Source: Tunturibacter gelidoferens
GTDB lineage: Bacteria; Acidobacteriota; Terriglobia; Terriglobales; Acidobacteriaceae
NCBI RefSeq assembly: GCF_040358255.1
Contig: NZ_CP132938.1
Coordinates: 3,100,001 to 3,164,000 of the forward strand
Length of the DNA: 64,000 nt
Reading direction: 5' to 3'
The translations under genes were made by a program, and so were the position numbers. Below the pieces are notes generated by a model. It saw only the letters and a program-made list of their open reading frames with translations. It ran no database searches and was not told the origin of the DNA. How positions within the stretch are numbered: position 1 is the first letter of the stretch; each line of letters opens with the position of its first letter. This document shows, piece by piece, positions 37,240-46,700 of the stretch.

Positions 37240-38685
37240 ATGATTGCCAAACCAATCCAGGTGGTCCTACGCAGGATTGCCGGTGGCTGTGCCGCTGGAA
37301 TGCTGTTGACGCTTCTCTCCTACCGCCTTCACTTTAATCTCTCCGCCGCAACCTCCATCCAACTCTTTCTAGTGGTGGTCATCGCGCTTCGTTGGGGTTT
37401 ATTCGAAGCGAGCGCCGTTTCAATTCTGTCCGTTGCCTGCCTCGACTACTTCTTCACCCAACCTTTGTTCCAGTTCTACATCACAGATTCGCCCGACTGG
37501 ATCGCGCTGCTGGTCTTTGAAGCAACGGCTTTGGTCGTCAGTAGCCTCTCAGACCGAGTGAGCCACCACGCTCGTGAGTTAGAGCGGCGCCAGGCTCAAC
37601 AGCAGAAGCTTTACGAACTCAGCCAGAATATTCTGCTCCTCAATCGGGACGACGCAGTCGATCAGCAACTCGTCGATCTCATACGCTCCAGCCTGCGAGT
37701 GAAAGGGGTAGCCCTTTGGAACGCGTATGAGGTGCATCAGTGGAAGAGTGGAGATTGTGATTTCTCCGATGACGAAGTGCGCTCCGCTTACTTTCTCGAA
37801 ACAAATGACGATGACTTGAGCACAGGTGTTTCCCGGCGTGTCCTTCGACTAGGAACCCGGCCTATTGGATCCCTCTTCCTCTGCGGGCATTCGCTCGACT
37901 CTGCCTCGATCAATGCAGCCTCCTCGCTTGCCGCAGTTGCAATCGAAAGGGCACGCTCCTTCTCGACTGAAGCAAATGCAGAAGCGGCAAAACAAAGCGA
38001 GCAGCTACGCTCCGCCATATTGGATGGCCTGGCACATGCTTTCAAGAGCCCACTTACAACGATCAGAGCTTCGAGCTCCGGTCTGCTCGCGATGAACACC
38101 CTGTCGGGCACGGAAGAAAAGTTGGTTGGCTTGATTGATCGCCATGCGGGGCACCTTAGCGACCTCGCCACCCATCTGCTCCTTACCGCGAAGCTGGATA
38201 GCGGCGATCTAAAGATCAAGCGCGAGCAAGTCGACGTAGCTCGGTTGATACACAGCACCATTACGGAATCATCACAGGAACTGGATGGGCATTCCATTGA
38301 CTTCCAGGTGAGCTCGGGGCACAACGCCGTATATGGAGATGGAAAGCTTCTTCAAATGGCCCTCTTCCAAGTCCTCGACAATGCTGCAAAGTACGGCCGT
38401 CCCAATTCTCAGGTGGCCATCGCGGTTCACGAAGAAGAAGCGGAACTGGTTATCAGGATCAAAAACGAAGGCTCGTTTATTCCGGATGACGAAAAAGAGA
38501 AGGTGTTTCAACGTTTTTATCGTTGCTCTGGGTCGGTGAAGACGATCTCCGGCACCGGGATCGGTCTCTCCGTAGTGAGGCGCATCGCTGAAGCGCATAG
38601 CGGGCGAACATGGGTTGAAAGCGATCAAGTGAATGGAACGACGTTCGCTATCGCACTACCCCGCATGGCAAAGGAGAAAGCGTGA
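37240..38685 (+). CDS. KdpD-like membrane histidine kinase lacking the KdpD N-terminal domain
   Basis: 481 residues. Four closely spaced membrane segments in a DUF4118-type domain (residues ~10-105, e.g. ATSIQLFLVVVIALRWGLFE and DWIALLVFEATALVVSSLSD), a GAF-like region (~120-245), then a dimerisation domain with the phospho-His in GLAHAFKSPLTTIRASSSGL and an ATPase domain with VLDNAAKYGRPNSQ and ISGTGIGLSVVRRIAEAHSG. The 350-residue turgor-sensing N-domain of classical KdpD is missing and no kdpABC genes are nearby, so potassium control is not implied. The last codon overlaps the regulator gene (GTGA). Confidence 0.9.
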   Translation: MIAKPIQVVLRRIAGGCAAGMLLTLLSYRLHFNLSAATSIQLFLVVVIALRWGLFEASAVSILSVACLDYFFTQPLFQFYITDSPDWIALLVFEATALVVSSLSDRVSHHARELERRQAQQQKLYELSQNILLLNRDDAVDQQLVDLIRSSLRVKGVALWNAYEVHQWKSGDCDFSDDEVRSAYFLETNDDDLSTGVSRRVLRLGTRPIGSLFLCGHSLDSASINAASSLAAVAIERARSFSTEANAEAAKQSEQLRSAILDGLAHAFKSPLTTIRASSSGLLAMNTLSGTEEKLVGLIDRHAGHLSDLATHLLLTAKLDSGDLKIKREQVDVARLIHSTITESSQELDGHSIDFQVSSGHNAVYGDGKLLQMALFQVLDNAAKYGRPNSQVAIAVHEEEAELVIRIKNEGSFIPDDEKEKVFQRFYRCSGSVKTISGTGIGLSVVRRIAEAHSGRTWVESDQVNGTTFAIALPRMAKEKA

Positions 38686-39377
38686 ATCAGAAAAGCAAGG
38701 TGCTCGTTGTTGAAGATGATGCAGGAATACGCCAGAGCCTGTTCGAAACCTTGGGGGCGCTAGGATTTGCAGTTGGGGAGGCTCATAACGGGGAAGAGGC
38801 CCTCGTGCAATTGCGCATGGTCAGCTATGACGCGGTCCTCCTCGATATCAACATGCCGGGCATGGGAGGGAAGGATACGTGTCGAAGAATCTGCCAAACC
38901 TTTCCGGGACTCCCGATCATCATGCTCACTGTTCGTGACGATGAAGAGGATATCGTCGAGTCGTTAGACGCGGGGGCTTTCGACTATGTCACGAAGCCGT
39001 TTCAGATTCGTGAGCTCACCGCAAGGTTACGATCAGTCATCCGGCGTCGCCATGCTCCGATGGGAGAACCAGATCTGATCAGCACGGTGGGCGACATCAC
39101 GCTCGACGCCAATCGCCGCCTCGTCGAGAAAAAGGGTGAACAGATCCACCTCGCTCCAAAAGAATACGAGACCCTCCGTTGTTTGATGGAGCATGCCGGC
39201 AGACCCGTCAAGCACGAAAATCTGCTGCGATCTATCTGGGGACCGCCCTACAGCAACGAACGTGAATATTTGCGAGTTGTCATCAATCAACTGCGAAAGA
39301 AAATTGAAGACGACCCTGCACACCCCATTTATATCTTGACCGAGAGCCATATCGGCTATCGCTTCCGTGAAGAATAA
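38682..39377 (+). CDS. OmpR/KdpE-family response regulator
   Basis: 231 residues. Receiver domain with VLVVEDDAGIRQSL, the phospho-acceptor Asp at about residue 55 in YDAVLLDINMPGMGG, and KPF near 104; a winged-helix output domain ends VVINQLRKKIEDDPAHPIYI and ESHIGYRFREE. The start is GTG at 38682, overlapping the kinase stop by four bases, so kinase and regulator are made together. The TonB-dependent receptor on the other side of the shared 130-base region is the most obvious target. Confidence 0.93.
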   Translation: MNQKSKVLVVEDDAGIRQSLFETLGALGFAVGEAHNGEEALVQLRMVSYDAVLLDINMPGMGGKDTCRRICQTFPGLPIIMLTVRDDEEDIVESLDAGAFDYVTKPFQIRELTARLRSVIRRRHAPMGEPDLISTVGDITLDANRRLVEKKGEQIHLAPKEYETLRCLMEHAGRPVKHENLLRSIWGPPYSNEREYLRVVINQLRKKIEDDPAHPIYILTESHIGYRFREE

Positions 39378-39462
39378 CGGACCGCGATGTCAACGCGGGT
39401 GCTCAGACACGTGATGACAGAGTGGCGAATCGTTTGGTTCCGTTATTGCAAACAGGCAATAG

Positions 39463-39669
39463 AGAAAACTCGAAGATGCAATTTCTAAGGACCAGAATGA
39501 ATCAACTTGCTCAGATTGTCTCCACCCCGCCGGCACATTCGCCGTTCTTGCCCTCGCAGCGTATCTCGAGGTCCAGGGTGATGCTTGTTTTCAATCTGGC
39601 CTTTACTATGCCTCAGGAATGAGACACGCCGGGTGGTTTCTTGCAGGCGCGGCAGTGTCAAAGTTGTGA
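39463..39669 (+). pseudogene. Possible gene fragment with one hydrophobic segment
   Basis: A start-less open frame reads CLHPAGTFAVLALAAYLEVQ GDACFQSGLYYASGMRHAGW FLAGAAVSKL (in parts) and a stop at 39667-39669. The composition is protein-like, but no family is recognised and no start or ribosome site is seen. It could be a chance open frame. Confidence 0.25.
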
Positions 39670-39719
39670 TGCGTTGTTTTCACTGGAACGGTTGGAGATT
39701 GTGGCATGAATAACGGGCA

Positions 39720-39943
39720 ACCACAAGATGTTGTGGTGTTTTGTGCCCATTTTGCGCCCTTTTCGAAGGGCCATAGCTTGTAACTAACTGATTCATATGG
39801 TGGGCACAGGAATCGAACCTACGACTTCCCCCGTGTGAAGGTGTGCTAAAGTTGGACGGCTAAACATTCTAAAGGGGTTAATAGCCGGTAGGGCCGGTAA
39901 AAACCGGTATTCCGGGCTCTGTTTGGCATCAAATTGGCATCAA
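39720..39943. repeat. Attachment-site-like cluster of direct and inverted repeats
   Basis: Around the tRNA-like core are two pairs of direct repeats: TTTTGYGCCC at 39739-39748 and 39750-39759, and TTGGCATCAA at 39923-39932 and 39934-39943 (11-base period). Hairpins ACCACAA-GATG-TTGTGGT (39720-39737) and GCCCTT-TTCG-AAGGGC (39756-39771) lie on one side; a set of CCGGT repeats (39888-39916) on the other. This is the layout of arm-binding sites flanking a core in tyrosine-integrase attachment sites. Confidence 0.45.
39798..39866 (-). other. Degenerate tRNA-Val(CAC)-like 3' half
   Basis: On the minus strand CCTTCACACGGGGG, GTCGTAGGTTCGATTCC and TGTGCCCACCA follow the order anticodon loop (CAC), T-arm and acceptor with CCA. 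The T-stem is short by three bases, the anticodon stem does not pair well, and the 5' acceptor strand is absent, so it is not a working tRNA. It is best read as the tRNA-derived core of an attachment site. Confidence 0.5.
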
Positions 39944-40015
39944 CTTTCTAACCAGTGGGCGTGGGCTGACCGTGGGGGTTCAACCCATTTCTTGGCCTTA
40001 TTAACTTGGAGACAT

Positions 40016-40336
40016 CTAGCGCTTTCGACGTGACTTTGCACCGCTTATCAAATCGACCACGCTTGCCAACGCGCCCGTTGGCTCGTGATATGTGGCGTCA
40101 CTCGACGTTTCAACACTTCCGTCCTTTTTCACAACCCTAGGCTTAACAATCCGAACTGGTTTATTACCAGGCGGAGTAAGCAGATACAAGTCGTACATGA
40201 CAACGAGTGCCACGATTGCAGTCTCGAGTACAGGGACGTTTGCCGTCGCTTCATCAAATGCCCGTTCGATTGCAGGTGCATCATCTTGTCGCTCCTGCAA
40301 CGCGGAGTCCAAAAATGAGAAGTGATTCGTCTTCAA
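40016..40336 (-). CDS. Hypothetical small protein
   Basis: Up to 106 codons, not recognised. A helical, acidic first part (LDSALQERQDDAPAIERAFD) is followed by a hydrophobic segment VLETAIVALVVMYDLYLL, then TPPGNKPVRIVKPRVVKKDG and a basic end. The apparent start is a TTG without a good ribosome site and overlaps another small frame (40281-40364) that begins with a normal ATG. A frameshift joining the two is possible. Confidence 0.4.
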   Translation of the reverse strand: MKTNHFSFLDSALQERQDDAPAIERAFDEATANVPVLETAIVALVVMYDLYLLTPPGNKPVRIVKPRVVKKDGSVETSSDATYHEPTGALASVVDLISGAKSRRKR

Positions 40337-40364
40337 GGGAGGCTAAATCCGATTCGAGCTTCAT
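40281..40364 (-). CDS. Very short ORF, possible true start of the downstream gene
   Basis: 27 codons starting MKLESDLASLEDESLLIFG. The first 15 residues look like a normal start, while the following gene (to 40016) reads on in another frame from the same DNA. The two may be halves of one gene broken by an indel near 40320. Weak evidence. Confidence 0.25.
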   Translation of the reverse strand: MKLESDLASLEDESLLIFGLRVAGATR

Positions 40365-40379
40365 AATCGAAGAATCTAG

Positions 40380-40535
40380 TTACGCAGCAGTGATCCAACT
40401 TTCCAGCAAAGTCTCTCGCATGCCAGAGGGAGGGACATCTCCGAATTTTTCTGCGACAAAATATCGTGCTGCGTGAAGGACCGAATCAGTATTTGGATTT
40501 TTTTCGTTCAGAATTTGTGTCAGTGTCAATTTCAT
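40380..40535 (-). CDS. Hypothetical 51-residue protein
   Basis: Reads MKLTLTQILNEKNPNTDSVL, then HAARYFVAEKFGDVPPSGMR and ETLLESWITAA. It has a GGGAG Shine-Dalgarno about eight bases upstream and ends 15 bases before the ATG of the next small frame, so it may lead a mini-operon with the 40016-40364 frames. It is not recognised. Confidence 0.4.
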   Translation of the reverse strand: MKLTLTQILNEKNPNTDSVLHAARYFVAEKFGDVPPSGMRETLLESWITAA

Positions 40536-40640
40536 CTCCAATCTCCCTTTGCCTCAGAGTGAAGGAAATTCTGACCAGTCGATTGCGGCTCGTATGAAGC
40601 GAGGCGTTCTCTTCACTCAGGGCTTGGTAAGCTTACTCGA

Positions 40641-42272
40641 ATGAATAACCAGCGCCGCAGCATGCTCAAATTCGCTCCGTTTGCTCTCGCCGGGCTCACC
40701 AACAAGCCCGTTTTTGGCCAGACCGACTCAGCCAATCCTGTGATGACTCCTTTGTTCTTCGACGTTCGGGTTTATGGAGCGACCGGATCGGGCAGAACTC
40801 TGGATTCCCCGGGCGTTAACGCAGCGATTAACGCCGCAGCGGCTGCTGGGGGCGGGACGGTCGTATTTCCAGCCGGGACCTATCTCTGTTTTTCCATACG
40901 CCTCCGCAGCCAGGTGCATCTATATATCTCGCAAGGCGCAACCATCCTCGCTGCCGCCTCCCCGTTACCAGGTCAGACGACAGGTGAGATGGGAGGGAAG
41001 TACGACGCCGCGGAGGCGAAGACCGCATACGACGCCTACCAGGATTACGGTCACAACCACTGGCACAATTCACTGATCTGGGGAGAGGATCTCCATAACG
41101 TCGGAATCAGTGGTCCTGGCCTCATCTATGGCAAAGGGCTTTCGTTCGGTGGATGGATCAAGGGGGAGCGCCGCGGCGACTACCCGATCTACGAAGCAGA
41201 ACAACCCGGCGTTGGCAACAAAGCCATTGCATTAAAGAACTGTCGTAATGTCATTTTTCGCGACCTCAATATCCTGAAGGGCGGCCACTTCGGCCTATTG
41301 CTTACCGGCGTAGACAATCTAACCATCGACAACCTTACAATCGACACCGATCGCGACGGGATCGATCTAGATTGTTGCAAGAACGTACACGTCTCGAACT
41401 GCATCGTGAATTCGCCCTGGGATGACGGGATCTGTCCTAAGTCGAGCTATGCGCTTGGTTATGCGCGATCGACGGAAAACGTCACCATCACGGGCTGCAC
41501 TGTTACTGGCTACTACCAGCTAGGCAGTGTACTCGACGGAAGCTACAAGATCTTCCCGCCGGGCGAGAATATCTACCGTACCGGCCGTATCAAATGCGGG
41601 ACCGAATCGAATGGCGGCTTCAGGAACATCACGATCACAAACTGCGTCTTCGAGGGTTGCAACAGCCTTTCGCTCGAGAGTGAAGATGGAGCTTTGTGCG
41701 AAGACATTACCATCTCTAACATCAGCATGCGCAATCTGATCTACGGGCCTTTGTTCTTCCGTCTCGGTGCGCGACTTCGTGGACCAAAAGATTCAACGAG
41801 AGTGGGCGTACTGCGTCGCATCCTGGTGTCCAACATCGTGTCCTATAACTCAGAAGCAAGCATCGGCAACATCCTCTCAGGAATTCCGGACTATCCGATA
41901 GAAGACATCAAGATCGCAAACTTTTACATGCAGCACAAGGGAGGGATTAGCCCCGAACAGGCGAAGATCGTGCCACCTGAGGATGTGGACAAGTATCCGG
42001 ATCCGGGTGTATTCGGTCCCATGCCAGCGCATGGATTCTTCCTGCGACACCTGCGCCATCTTGAGATGAGCCATGTTGAGATCGCTCCTATGGCAATGGA
42101 TGGGCGGCCCGCGGTCGTTCTCGAAGATGTGGAGCGTGCTGACTTTTTCGCGATTACCGCCCCAACTTCACCGCCCGCGTTCGCGTTACGCCACGCTGGA
42201 GATATACGCATCAGCCTGAGCCGCGCCGCCAAGGATGCGATTCTGGGCAGGGTAGTCAATGAAACACTCTAG
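40641..42272 (+). CDS. Glycoside hydrolase family 28 (polygalacturonase-like), exported
   Basis: 543 residues. The N-terminus has a twin-arginine-like signal (NNQRRSMLKFAPFALAGLTN). The right-handed beta-helix starts FFDVRVYGATGSGRTLDSPG with AAAAAGGGTVVFPAGTYLCF; catalytic-site sequences of the family are seen in TIDTDRDGIDLDCCKNVHVS, SPWDDGICPKSS (Asp pair) and GRIKCGTESNGGFRNITI. It probably cuts pectin-type or related uronic polysaccharides in the periplasm. A pectin-linked receptor gene lies downstream, but no link is proven. Confidence 0.88.
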   Translation: MNNQRRSMLKFAPFALAGLTNKPVFGQTDSANPVMTPLFFDVRVYGATGSGRTLDSPGVNAAINAAAAAGGGTVVFPAGTYLCFSIRLRSQVHLYISQGATILAAASPLPGQTTGEMGGKYDAAEAKTAYDAYQDYGHNHWHNSLIWGEDLHNVGISGPGLIYGKGLSFGGWIKGERRGDYPIYEAEQPGVGNKAIALKNCRNVIFRDLNILKGGHFGLLLTGVDNLTIDNLTIDTDRDGIDLDCCKNVHVSNCIVNSPWDDGICPKSSYALGYARSTENVTITGCTVTGYYQLGSVLDGSYKIFPPGENIYRTGRIKCGTESNGGFRNITITNCVFEGCNSLSLESEDGALCEDITISNISMRNLIYGPLFFRLGARLRGPKDSTRVGVLRRILVSNIVSYNSEASIGNILSGIPDYPIEDIKIANFYMQHKGGISPEQAKIVPPEDVDKYPDPGVFGPMPAHGFFLRHLRHLEMSHVEIAPMAMDGRPAVVLEDVERADFFAITAPTSPPAFALRHAGDIRISLSRAAKDAILGRVVNETL

Positions 42273-42566
42273 GTGCTGCAAATCTGTTACCTCTGTTCGG
42301 TTGCTATAGGGCAACTGCGCCTTCACAACACCATCTTTCTCGTTTTTGAGACTGCGCGTCGCGAATCGTCGTGATTTCATTTTATGTTCAACAAGCGCGA
42401 TTTGCAGGAAGCTGAGCTCTAAGAAATTTCTCTCTCCTGCCGCACTCAAAGCTGCTTTAAGTTTGAAAGAGATATGCCATGGACTTCGTATTTATTTTGC
42501 AGGTTTCCGTCTTTGCGATGCAAACGCTCGCATTAACGGAATGTGTGGCAGAGGGTTGCTCAGCCG
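42273..42566. other. Intergenic region between convergent genes
   Basis: 294 bases between the GH28 gene and the convergent MBL gene. A small stem GGTTGC-TATAG-GGCAAC(T) occurs near 42299-42315; no clear terminator, RNA or gene was recognised. Confidence 0.35.
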
Positions 42567-43583
42567 CTACTGAGGGGCGTGGTTCCACATCTTGTCTTTC
42601 TCTTCTTTTTCGTGAATTTTGAATTGGGCTTTCTCTGCAGGGCTCATGAAGTTTGGACCGACGGGCCAAACGGAGAGATCCCGCAGCGCGAGTCGCTTTG
42701 GGGTCCCGTGCATGGAGAGGAGGGCATCCTTCAGCTCGAGCAGAGCGCCGCGTGAGAGTGCAAGTTCATGTTCGTTGGGCTGGTACATGGTGCCGACCGG
42801 ATAGTCGAGATACGGGGTGCTGGTCTGCTCGATGTGATTGCCGAGGATCTGCGCCACTGGTTTGCCCGCGGTGAATTCGATCAACCTCTCCACGCTGGCT
42901 TGGAAGGCAGAGAAGTCTGCTATGTAGAGTCGACCTGGGTAGACGGTGTCTCCGGCGAGGAGGATTGCAGTGTTCCGATCGTAAAGGGCGACGCTCACGG
43001 CGCTGTGGCCGGGGATCGGAATGAGATCAATGATGCGGTCGCCAAGGTCTACGTGTCCGATGTCCGTGGGCCAGTGTTCGATACCGTAAAAGCGCTTCGT
43101 CGCTTCGATCTCCGAGGGGATGAACGTCACCGGCATCGCGGGGTTGTTCATCGCCTGCAGTTCCTTGTCTCCCCAGATGTGGTCTTCGTGTTCGTGAGAG
43201 TGGACCACGATCAGCGGGATACTGGTGCGCCCGTTGCGTGCGAGCCAGTTCTTGACCGTTACTTGAAGCGTCGGCGCCAGGTTGCCGTTGCGCGAGCCGG
43301 TGTCCATGAGAAGGGCCTTATCCTTGCCGAACAGGAGATAGATAAAGGGCTTCTCAAAATCGGTACAAGGGGATTGCCGGAGGATGTAGAGATTGGGGTT
43401 GTACTCATGGACCTGCCACTCGGGAATTTCCATGCACTTCGGCTCCTGAGATAGCCAGTGAGAGGGTAGAGTACCTCGCTCAATGGTTCCGCCATTTGGC
43501 TGCGGAAGCTGCGCCAGCACGGACCCAGACGAGAGAGACAGCGCAACGGTCAGTGCCGTTGCAGCCAGAGCAACTCGAAACAT
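42567..43583 (-). CDS. Exported metallo-beta-lactamase-fold hydrolase
   Basis: 338 residues with a signal peptide (MFRVALAATALTVALSLSSG SVLAQ in two parts). The zinc motif HSHEHEDHIWGDKEL (HxHxDH variant) lies at about residue 126, with later ligands in IPIPGHSAVSVALYDRNTAI and LAGDTVYPGRLY. The substrate is unknown; class includes glyoxalase II, lactonases and sulfatases. It is convergent to GH28 and follows the giant receptor gene on the same strand. Confidence 0.85.
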   Translation of the reverse strand: MFRVALAATALTVALSLSSGSVLAQLPQPNGGTIERGTLPSHWLSQEPKCMEIPEWQVHEYNPNLYILRQSPCTDFEKPFIYLLFGKDKALLMDTGSRNGNLAPTLQVTVKNWLARNGRTSIPLIVVHSHEHEDHIWGDKELQAMNNPAMPVTFIPSEIEATKRFYGIEHWPTDIGHVDLGDRIIDLIPIPGHSAVSVALYDRNTAILLAGDTVYPGRLYIADFSAFQASVERLIEFTAGKPVAQILGNHIEQTSTPYLDYPVGTMYQPNEHELALSRGALLELKDALLSMHGTPKRLALRDLSVWPVGPNFMSPAEKAQFKIHEKEEKDKMWNHAPQ

Positions 43584-43706
43584 GATGACCTCGATTTTGG
43601 AGCTTGATAGTGGAAGAGGCAGATAGATCGTCTCACGAAAAGGGAGTCATCGCGAGTTATGGCGCGCATCCCTTTCGGTTTGCGCGCCATTGTTCCTTCA
43701 TCGCTT

Positions 43707-46700
43707 CTAGAAGGTGTACTTCCCAGAGAACTGCATCTGACGTGGCTGTAGCAAGAGGGAACTGGGTGGGGTGGCGTTGCCGGTAGAGATGCTGTTCTGG
43801 TAGACCCCGAAGTTGCTGCTGGTTCCGTCGGTTTGCACAGTTGCGAAACGGTTTGTGTTGATGACGTTGAAGACTTCAACGGAGAGCCTCAGCTGTTGCT
43901 CGCGCCATGTGTGGAAGGATTTCGACAGACCGTCGTCAATGGAGAGGTAGCCGTCGGAGCGGAAGTTGTTACGCTGTCCACTCTCTCCGACGTAGGCGAA
44001 TCGCAGATTGGCATGCGCGTCGGCGGAGGTGATGCCCTTGAGAGCTGTCTCTTCCAGGTTGACGGCGTCGTAGTGATGTCCGCCAGTTGGGATTCTACCA
44101 GTCTGAACCATGTTGCTGTTGAAGGCGAAGTTGGTTCCCCAGTTGCCGGAGGCCACAGCGCTAAAGGGAAAGCCGGTGCTGTAGTGGACGACTCCATTTA
44201 GCTGAAATCCTCCGACGATCCGATCGAGGATGCCGCCGCCGTTGAGGAACGGGGTGCCTCTGCCGAAGGGAAACGGTGCGGTGTAGTTTGCGGTGATGTT
44301 GTGGCGTACATCGAAGTCGGATGGGCCGTACCACTGGTGTGGGGAGAAGGAGTTGATGATTGGGCTGCCGGTTGTTCCGTTTCGTTCGGGATCGGAGCCC
44401 TCGTCCATGGACTTGGAGTAGCTGTAGTTGACGTCATACTCCAGGCCGTAGCGGAGAGCCTGACGAACCGAGAGCTGGAGAGCGTTGTAGTTGCTGACCC
44501 CGGTGCTGGACTGGGCGTAGATCGAGGATGTCTGAGGGTAGAAGAAGCGGAAGCTCTGATTTGATGGTGAGGCAGTGGGGTCAGTATCCGCAGCGAAGAG
44601 GGCGTTGGTTTCGTTGCCGCGGTTCGCAGCGAAGTAGGCGTAGTAGGCTTGCGCGCCAACGTAGCCGTTGAAGCTGAAGTTCGGAAAGACGTTATGGAAG
44701 TAGCCGCTATCCGGAACCGTTCCTGCGTCTATGCCAGCGTCAACCATCTTGTCATATGCGGTAGCGGCCTGGAAGTAGTTTTGGCCGCTGCCGGGATCGT
44801 AGAGATTGGTGGGCATGGCAACGTCAATGTTCTGGATGAGGTGGCGTCCAAGCCTTCCGACGTAGGATGCCGTGAACGCCAGATTGTGCGCGAACTCGTG
44901 CTGGATCGTGAGGTTGAAGGCTTCTGCGTAAGGAGTCTTCTGCTTGTCGTTGATGCTGTAGTCGAACGTAAACGCACTGTCGGCAGGGGTAAACGGCAGC
45001 TGAAGAGGAGTCGTAGCGCCCGCGATGGTTGGGACGTCATGGTAGCCGGTGAAGCGCGGGTTGGAGTTGATGTTGGTATAGGTAGCGAGATTGACCTGCG
45101 AGAGAGAGAGGAGCGATTGCGGGTTGGACTGGTAGGAATCGATCAACGCCGAGCCGAAGTGGTCGTAGGCGAGGGAGAATCCGCCACGAACTGAGGTCTT
45201 GTTGTCTGGTGTGGTGTAAGCGAAGGCGATGCGGGGAGCGAAGTTGCGCTTCTGCGCGGTCCAAAAATCGGGCTGACCATTCTTCGATCCGGCGGCTCGG
45301 AAGGCAACGCGGTCGGTGTACGCGTTGCCTGCAGCGGCAGCGGAGGCGCGATCGGCGAGGAAGGTATCGAGCGGGATGGTGGGTGCGATCTGTTGTCCAT
45401 TTTTCTCGTAAGGTACGCCGAGATAGACATAGCGCAGACCGAAGGTGAGAGTGAGCCGCGACGTCGCCTTCCACTGATCCTGAACGTAGTATTCCTGTTC
45501 GAGATTACGGAAGGTGTGGGTGGGGACGATGCCTGCGCCCTGAGGCACGAGCTGGTTGTTTTGTACGAGGAATTCGGTACCGGTCTGCGCGGTTTCAATG
45601 GCTCCGACGTTCGAGATGACTGCATTGTTGTAGAAGTTGGAGAAGGAAGCTGAGACTGTTCCGCAGTCGGGACAGTTGAAGGCGGCCGGGTCGAGGCTTC
45701 CACCCTGATTGGCGATGGCGGCCGTTGCCAGAAGGTTCGGGCTTACGTTCGCGTAGGAGAGCAGAGGTGCGTCGAAGTACTGGCCGTTTGAAACGTAGTA
45801 GATGTTGGCGCCAGCCTGGATTGTGTGCCGGCCCTTGGTGTAGGAAAAGTCGTCTACAAAGTTGTTGGTGGTGAGGGCGTAGATGGTACTGGTTGTGGTT
45901 GCCGTGATGGTGCTGAAGGCGCCGAATGCGACGTAGGGTTCGCTGCCGGTGCCGCGAGAGGCGCTGCCCAGGCGGGTCAGACCATAACGGAAGTTGTTGG
46001 TCATGCGGTCGTTGATGGTCCAGATATGACCGGCGGCGATGCCTTTGTTATTTGAGAAGGCGCTCGAGGCAGGGGGCAGACCGGGAAACTGGAGAGCTGT
46101 CACCTGGTTATCGCTCTGCAGATTACCGCGCACGAAGAGGGATTGCCTTGAGGTCAGGTTGTAGTCGAGGCGGGCGATGTTGGTGATCTGGTGGATTGGT
46201 GCCGGTGAGACGAAGTTGTAGCCTCCGGTGTTGTAGCCGTCGCCTGCGCCGTTCGAGTTTGAGAGCGGGAAGGTTTTGAAGTATGCGATCGCTGCGGCGT
46301 TGGTGGAGGGAGCGAAGCAGGTGGTCGTGGCGCAGGTCGGGTCAGAAGACCGTCCATCTAGCTGCGCGATTTCGGCAGAGGTGAGCGTTTTATAGGTCGT
46401 GCCGTTCTGGCAGGTCGCGGATGTTGGACAAGCCTGATAAGTGACATTGCCGGTGACGAGACCACCACCGTTCAAAGTAGAGGGCACGGTTTGACCGACA
46501 GTAACGTCGCTGGCTTGTTTGAAGCCCTCGTAGGCACCGAAGAAGAAGAGCTTGTCTTTCTTGATGGGGAGGCCGAGGGAAGCGCCGTAGGTGTGCTCGA
46601 GAACCTTGGCTGCGACGTTGGGTTCTCCGGAGTTCAACTGAGCTTGTTTGTTGAACCAGTTGTTGGAGGTGGTGCCAGGATCGCGATAGTACTCGTAGGC

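Noticed and set aside
39888..39916. CCGGT repeats as a CRISPR-like array
   Set aside because: Units are only five bases, irregularly spaced and too few; no cas genes in the window.
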